A stretch of DNA of 25,594 nt from assembly GCA_910577155.1 (NCBI GenBank), contig CAJTMS010000031.1, forward strand, positions 1 to 25,594, written 5' to 3'. A program made the translations under genes and the position numbers. Under the pieces are notes generated by a model. The model saw only the letters and a program-made list of their open reading frames with translations, was not told the DNA's origin and did no database searches. Source of the stretch: an uncultured Mailhella sp. GTDB lineage: Bacteria > Desulfobacterota > Desulfovibrionia > Desulfovibrionales > Desulfovibrionaceae. Below are positions 22,599 to 25,594 of the stretch, one piece after another; within the stretch, counting starts at the first letter, position 1, and every line of letters begins with the position of its first letter.

Positions 22599-24848
22599 TT
22601 AACCGCAGCGGCTGTAGCCGCAGTTTTGGCAAATGTGGCAGCCTTCTTGGAAGGTCATTTCAGAACCACATTCAGGACAGGAAGGATTTTGCAAATCCTG
22701 ATCTTTATTTGCCGGTACGGGAGCTTCATCTTTTAAATATCTGTTTTCAAGAACCCAAGAAATTGCGTCAGGAATAGAAAGCAAAATTCCTTTCTTTTGG
22801 AAAACAGGGTGTTCGCCGCCAATACCTTTGAGCTGCTGCACAACATCACGGACAGGAACACCGGAACGGAAACAAAGGGAGACAAGGCGTCCGATGGCTT
22901 CTGCTTTTGCGGTAATGGAACGTCCTGATTTGCCGATTGTGGTAAAGACTTCAAAGGGTTGCCCGTCCACTTCATTGACGGTTAGGTATAAAACACCCAG
23001 TCCGGTTTTGACTTTTTGTGTAAATCCTTCAACAATATCGGGGCGTTGACGAACAACGCTTGTGGCTTGCTGCGAGCTTTGGGCTTTTTCTTCTTTTTTG
23101 CTGCCGATATTTAATACCTGTCCGGACTTGCTGCCGTCACGATAAATGGTAACGCCCTTGCAGCCAAGGGTATAGGCAAGTCTGTAGATGTGGTCAATAT
23201 CTTGAACAGTAGCATTGTTAGGCAGGTTAACTGTTTTTGATACCGCATTATCCGTGTATTTTTGGAATGCAGCCTGCATTCTCAGGTGTGCTTCAGCAGA
23301 AATATCCATGGCAGTAACAAAAACATCGCGGATTTGCTGAGGCAGGAAGTCAAAACTTGCAATGGAGCCTACATTGGTAACAGCTTCCATGAGTTCAGGC
23401 GTATATAAATCACATGATTTCAGTGCCTTTTCAAAGTATGGATTAACTTCAATCAGGCGTTCGCCGTCCATGACATGCCGGGCAAAGGCAAGGGCAAAAA
23501 TGGGTTCAACCCCGGAGGAACAGCTTGCAATAATGGAAAGCGTACCGGTCGGAGCAATGGTTGTTATAGTCGCATTCCGTAATGGTTTTCCGTCCTTATA
23601 AATGGATTCGGAAAATGCAGGGAAAGCACCTCTTTCTTCAGCGAGCTGTGCGGAGGCATTGCGTCCTTCGGTTTGGATAAACTCCATAATTTTTTCTGCA
23701 AGACTGAGTGCTTCTTCAGAATTATAAGGAACTTCAAGGGCAAAAAGCATATCTGCAAAGCCCATAACGCCAAGACCGATTTTACGGTTTGTACGGACAC
23801 GTTCGGCAATTTTTTCAAGGGGGAAGCGTGATGCATCGATAACATTATCAAGAAAACGAACAGCAATATGGATAATTTCTTTGAGTTTATTCCAGTCAAC
23901 AGCTTCTTCTTTTTCATTGCTGATGGAATTTGCAATGACAAATTTTGAAAGGTTGATGGAGCCAAGATTACATGCTTCATAAGGAAGAAGGGGCTGTTCT
24001 CCGCAAGGATTTGTGGATTCCATTTCCCCTTGAGAAGGAGTGGGGTTGTCACGGTTTATTCTGTCTAGGAAAACAATGCCGGGGTCACCGCTTGCCCATG
24101 CTTTATTAACTAAAATGTCAAAAACTTCCTTTGCATTGAGTGTGCCTTTGACAGCTTTGGAATGAGGGTCAATAAGTTCGTAATTTTCACCTTTTTCAAC
24201 AGCTTCCATAAACTTTTCCGTCAAGGCAACTGAAAGGTTAAAATTGATAAATTCCCCTTCCTGTTCTTTTGCACGGATAAATTCTAAAATGTCCGGGTGG
24301 TCAACACGGAGGATACCCATGTTGGCACCGCGGCGGGTACCGCCTTGTTTGATTTGTTCCGTTGCCGTATTGAAAATCCGAAGGAAAGAAATAGGACCTG
24401 AAGCAACACCGCCTGTTGTTCCTACTCTGGAATCTTTGGGACGGATATTGCTGAAAGAAAAGCCCGTTCCGCCACCTGATTTATGAATCATTGCCGCATA
24501 TTTGATGGCATCAAAAATTTCTTCAATGGAATCTCCGACAGGTAAAACAAAACAGGCTGATAATTGCCCTAATTTCGAACCGGCATTCATCAGGGTCGGA
24601 GAGTTTGGCAGAAAATAGCCATTTGCCATCATAGAATAAAATTTTTCCGCTAATTTGGCAGGTTCATAGCTTGAAGTTGCATATTTTTTTTCTTCTTCCG
24701 CAATGGAAGAGGCAACACGCCAAAAGAGATCTGTGGCTGTTTCAATACATTTTCCGGCATCATCTTTGTGATAATAGCGTTTTGAGAGCACTAATTCTGC
24801 GTTTTCAGAAAGGTGAGCAGGAGCTAAATTTTTGGGTTTTTGTATCAT
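22599..24848 (-). CDS. nrdJ: Adenosylcobalamin-dependent (class II) ribonucleoside-diphosphate reductase
   Basis: It makes deoxyribonucleotides using a thiyl radical generated from coenzyme B12, so it works without oxygen. The redox and radical cysteines are visible: Cys99 (QLSACFVLP), Cys282 in the NPCGE active-site motif (280-284, with catalytic Asn and Glu) and Cys293 (YEACNLGSINL). KSGGGTGFSFS, SFLRIFNTATEQIKQGGTRRGANMG and PTGTLSIIASCSSGVEP are family hallmarks. The C-terminus has a zinc-ribbon tail (CPECGSEM, CHICQNCGYSRCG) typical of this class, thought to supply reducing equivalents. There is no N-terminal ATP-cone, so overall-activity control by dATP is probably absent. At 749 residues it is full length. 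No cobalamin riboswitch is apparent upstream; an AGG lies about eight bases before the ATG. Confidence 0.97.
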   Translation of the reverse strand: MIQKPKNLAPAHLSENAELVLSKRYYHKDDAGKCIETATDLFWRVASSIAEEEKKYATSSYEPAKLAEKFYSMMANGYFLPNSPTLMNAGSKLGQLSACFVLPVGDSIEEIFDAIKYAAMIHKSGGGTGFSFSNIRPKDSRVGTTGGVASGPISFLRIFNTATEQIKQGGTRRGANMGILRVDHPDILEFIRAKEQEGEFINFNLSVALTEKFMEAVEKGENYELIDPHSKAVKGTLNAKEVFDILVNKAWASGDPGIVFLDRINRDNPTPSQGEMESTNPCGEQPLLPYEACNLGSINLSKFVIANSISNEKEEAVDWNKLKEIIHIAVRFLDNVIDASRFPLEKIAERVRTNRKIGLGVMGFADMLFALEVPYNSEEALSLAEKIMEFIQTEGRNASAQLAEERGAFPAFSESIYKDGKPLRNATITTIAPTGTLSIIASCSSGVEPIFALAFARHVMDGERLIEVNPYFEKALKSCDLYTPELMEAVTNVGSIASFDFLPQQIRDVFVTAMDISAEAHLRMQAAFQKYTDNAVSKTVNLPNNATVQDIDHIYRLAYTLGCKGVTIYRDGSKSGQVLNIGSKKEEKAQSSQQATSVVRQRPDIVEGFTQKVKTGLGVLYLTVNEVDGQPFEVFTTIGKSGRSITAKAEAIGRLVSLCFRSGVPVRDVVQQLKGIGGEHPVFQKKGILLSIPDAISWVLENRYLKDEAPVPANKDQDLQNPSCPECGSEMTFQEGCHICQNCGYSRCG

Positions 24849-25064
24849 AGTTTTAACCTACTGTAATTGTAATACTTTGTTACCATACCACAAATAAATA
24901 ATTAATTCTATGGCAAAGAATCCTTATTTGGCGGTTAATGTGTTGAAAAAAAAGAATTAAAAACTTTAAATAATTTCAAAATTAAATGAAGAAAAATATT
25001 TAATTATATTAAAACAAAATGTTAAAGATATTGCTAAATTTTCAGGGACAGGTTAAAAAAAAAT
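24849..25064. promoter_or_regulatory. Divergent intergenic region between nrdJ and the dciA-like gene
   Basis: This very AT-rich stretch must hold both promoters. For the plus-strand gene, TTGAAA (24943-24948) and TTAAAT (24966-24971) are 17 bases apart, a modest match. For nrdJ I can find only weak boxes around TTGCCA (24916-24911, minus strand) and TATGGT. I see no convincing NrdR box or riboswitch. Confidence 0.3.
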
Positions 25065-25574
25065 ATGCGAAAAAAATTTCAAAAAGAAAAACGAAAATCC
25101 TCTCCTCTCGCCATACAGGAGCTTTATCCTGCACTGATAAAAAAATATAGTCCGCATCCTCATCAGGATATTTTGCGGAATTTGTGGGATAATTGGGATA
25201 TGGTGTGCCCTGAGGAGATTATTCCTTTCATAAAACCTTATGCCTGCAAGGGAACAGTTCTTTATCTCGGTGCTGAAAATCCTGCCGATTTGCAGGAAAT
25301 TCGTATGTATTATACAGAGTTATTAGAAAGAATAAATGTCTTTTTGGAAGCGTACGGCTTGCAAAATTATTTTGAACGTCTGGAATTTTCTTTAATGCAG
25401 GGGAAAAAATCCTTGCTGGAGCGAACAGCCATACCACAGCATATAACAGCGGTTTTTCCGCCAAGACCTCAAAATTACGGGCAAAAAATTGATTTTCACG
25501 GAAACAGAAGTTTGGAACGCTGCTACGAAGCATTTTGTAACCGCTTAGATTATGAAGAAAAAATCAAAAAATAA
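25065..25574 (+). CDS. DUF721 protein, DciA-like replicative helicase loader candidate
   Basis: Residues about 38-100 fit the DUF721/DciA pattern: LRNLWDNWDMVCPEEIIPF, then TVLYLGAENPADLQEIRMYYTELLERINVFL, corresponding to the W...W-x-x-V-G and L-x-V-x-x-x-x...L-x-x-x-x-x-x-L-L-x-x-L-N core. DciA proteins assist loading of the replicative helicase DnaB where DnaC is absent. The 169-residue product has a Lys/Arg-rich N-terminus and a C-terminal tail, as is common in this family. The ribosome binding site is weak (AGG about 13 bases upstream). It is divergent from nrdJ. The family match is by pattern only. Confidence 0.7.
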   Translation: MRKKFQKEKRKSSPLAIQELYPALIKKYSPHPHQDILRNLWDNWDMVCPEEIIPFIKPYACKGTVLYLGAENPADLQEIRMYYTELLERINVFLEAYGLQNYFERLEFSLMQGKKSLLERTAIPQHITAVFPPRPQNYGQKIDFHGNRSLERCYEAFCNRLDYEEKIKK

Positions 25575-25594
25575 AATAACATATTGTATTAATA

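Noticed and set aside
24849..25064. Search for a cobalamin riboswitch or NrdR boxes upstream of nrdJ
   Set aside because: I find no conserved B12-box-like segment and no paired NrdR-type sites. The short GTAA/TTAC repeats there are too weak.
1..25594. Search for tRNA, rRNA, CRISPR arrays, insertion sequences, integrase or phage genes
   Set aside because: No regularly spaced repeats, transposase motifs, cloverleaf-like intergenic segments or rRNA-like tracts were seen in the gaps between genes.

Overview
This is an AT-rich, gene-dense bacterial chromosome segment of ordinary intrinsic genes. It holds no tRNA, rRNA, CRISPR array, insertion sequence or phage gene that I can see. A class II (B12-dependent) ribonucleotide reductase with a zinc-finger tail, a flagellin behind a sigma-54 promoter, a GAF/AAA+/Fis regulator, a long U32 protein and a DciA-like (DUF721) protein together suggest a motile, anaerobic Gram-negative of the Desulfovibrionales/Desulfobacterota type. 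That placement is an inference from gene content, not from a marker gene.

Layout: the tail of a plus-strand gene (to 77) and a bidirectional terminator; a minus-strand U32 protein (105-2579); a divergent flagellin (2886-3794) with a sigma-54 promoter and a structured 3' region ending in a strong terminator (about 3819-4047); a minus-strand group with RNase III (4153-4860), an unknown two-helix membrane protein (4892-5662), nadD (5769-6470) and proA (6445-7707); then plus-strand genes for a membrane-anchored TPR protein (7894-8628) and a sigma-54-activator-like regulator (8653-10242). The minus-strand umuDC operon (10291-12055) is back to back with a plus-strand RND efflux adaptor/pump pair (12250-16706). 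The last third is minus-strand: a MrfA-MrfB-like helicase/exonuclease fusion (16957-19935) coupled behind a dynamin-like GTPase (19937-22450), and nrdJ (22599-24848). A divergent dciA-like gene (25065-25574) closes the window.

Three themes stand out. Genome maintenance is over-represented: umuDC polymerase V, the MrfAB-like fusion, nrdJ and dciA. The sigma-54 regulator keeps its sensor and DNA-binding ends, but five landmark residues of its AAA+ engine are replaced (GAFTGA threonine, Walker B glutamate, sensor I asparagine, one arginine finger, sensor II arginine), so it probably does not work as a normal sigma-54 activator. Two genes (umuD and the dynamin gene) have a promoter-like sequence ending six bases before the start codon, which predicts leaderless transcripts. 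The best candidate for an undescribed functional unit is the dynamin GTPase coupled to the helicase-exonuclease fusion, followed by the degenerate regulator and the hairpin-rich RNA region after the flagellin gene.
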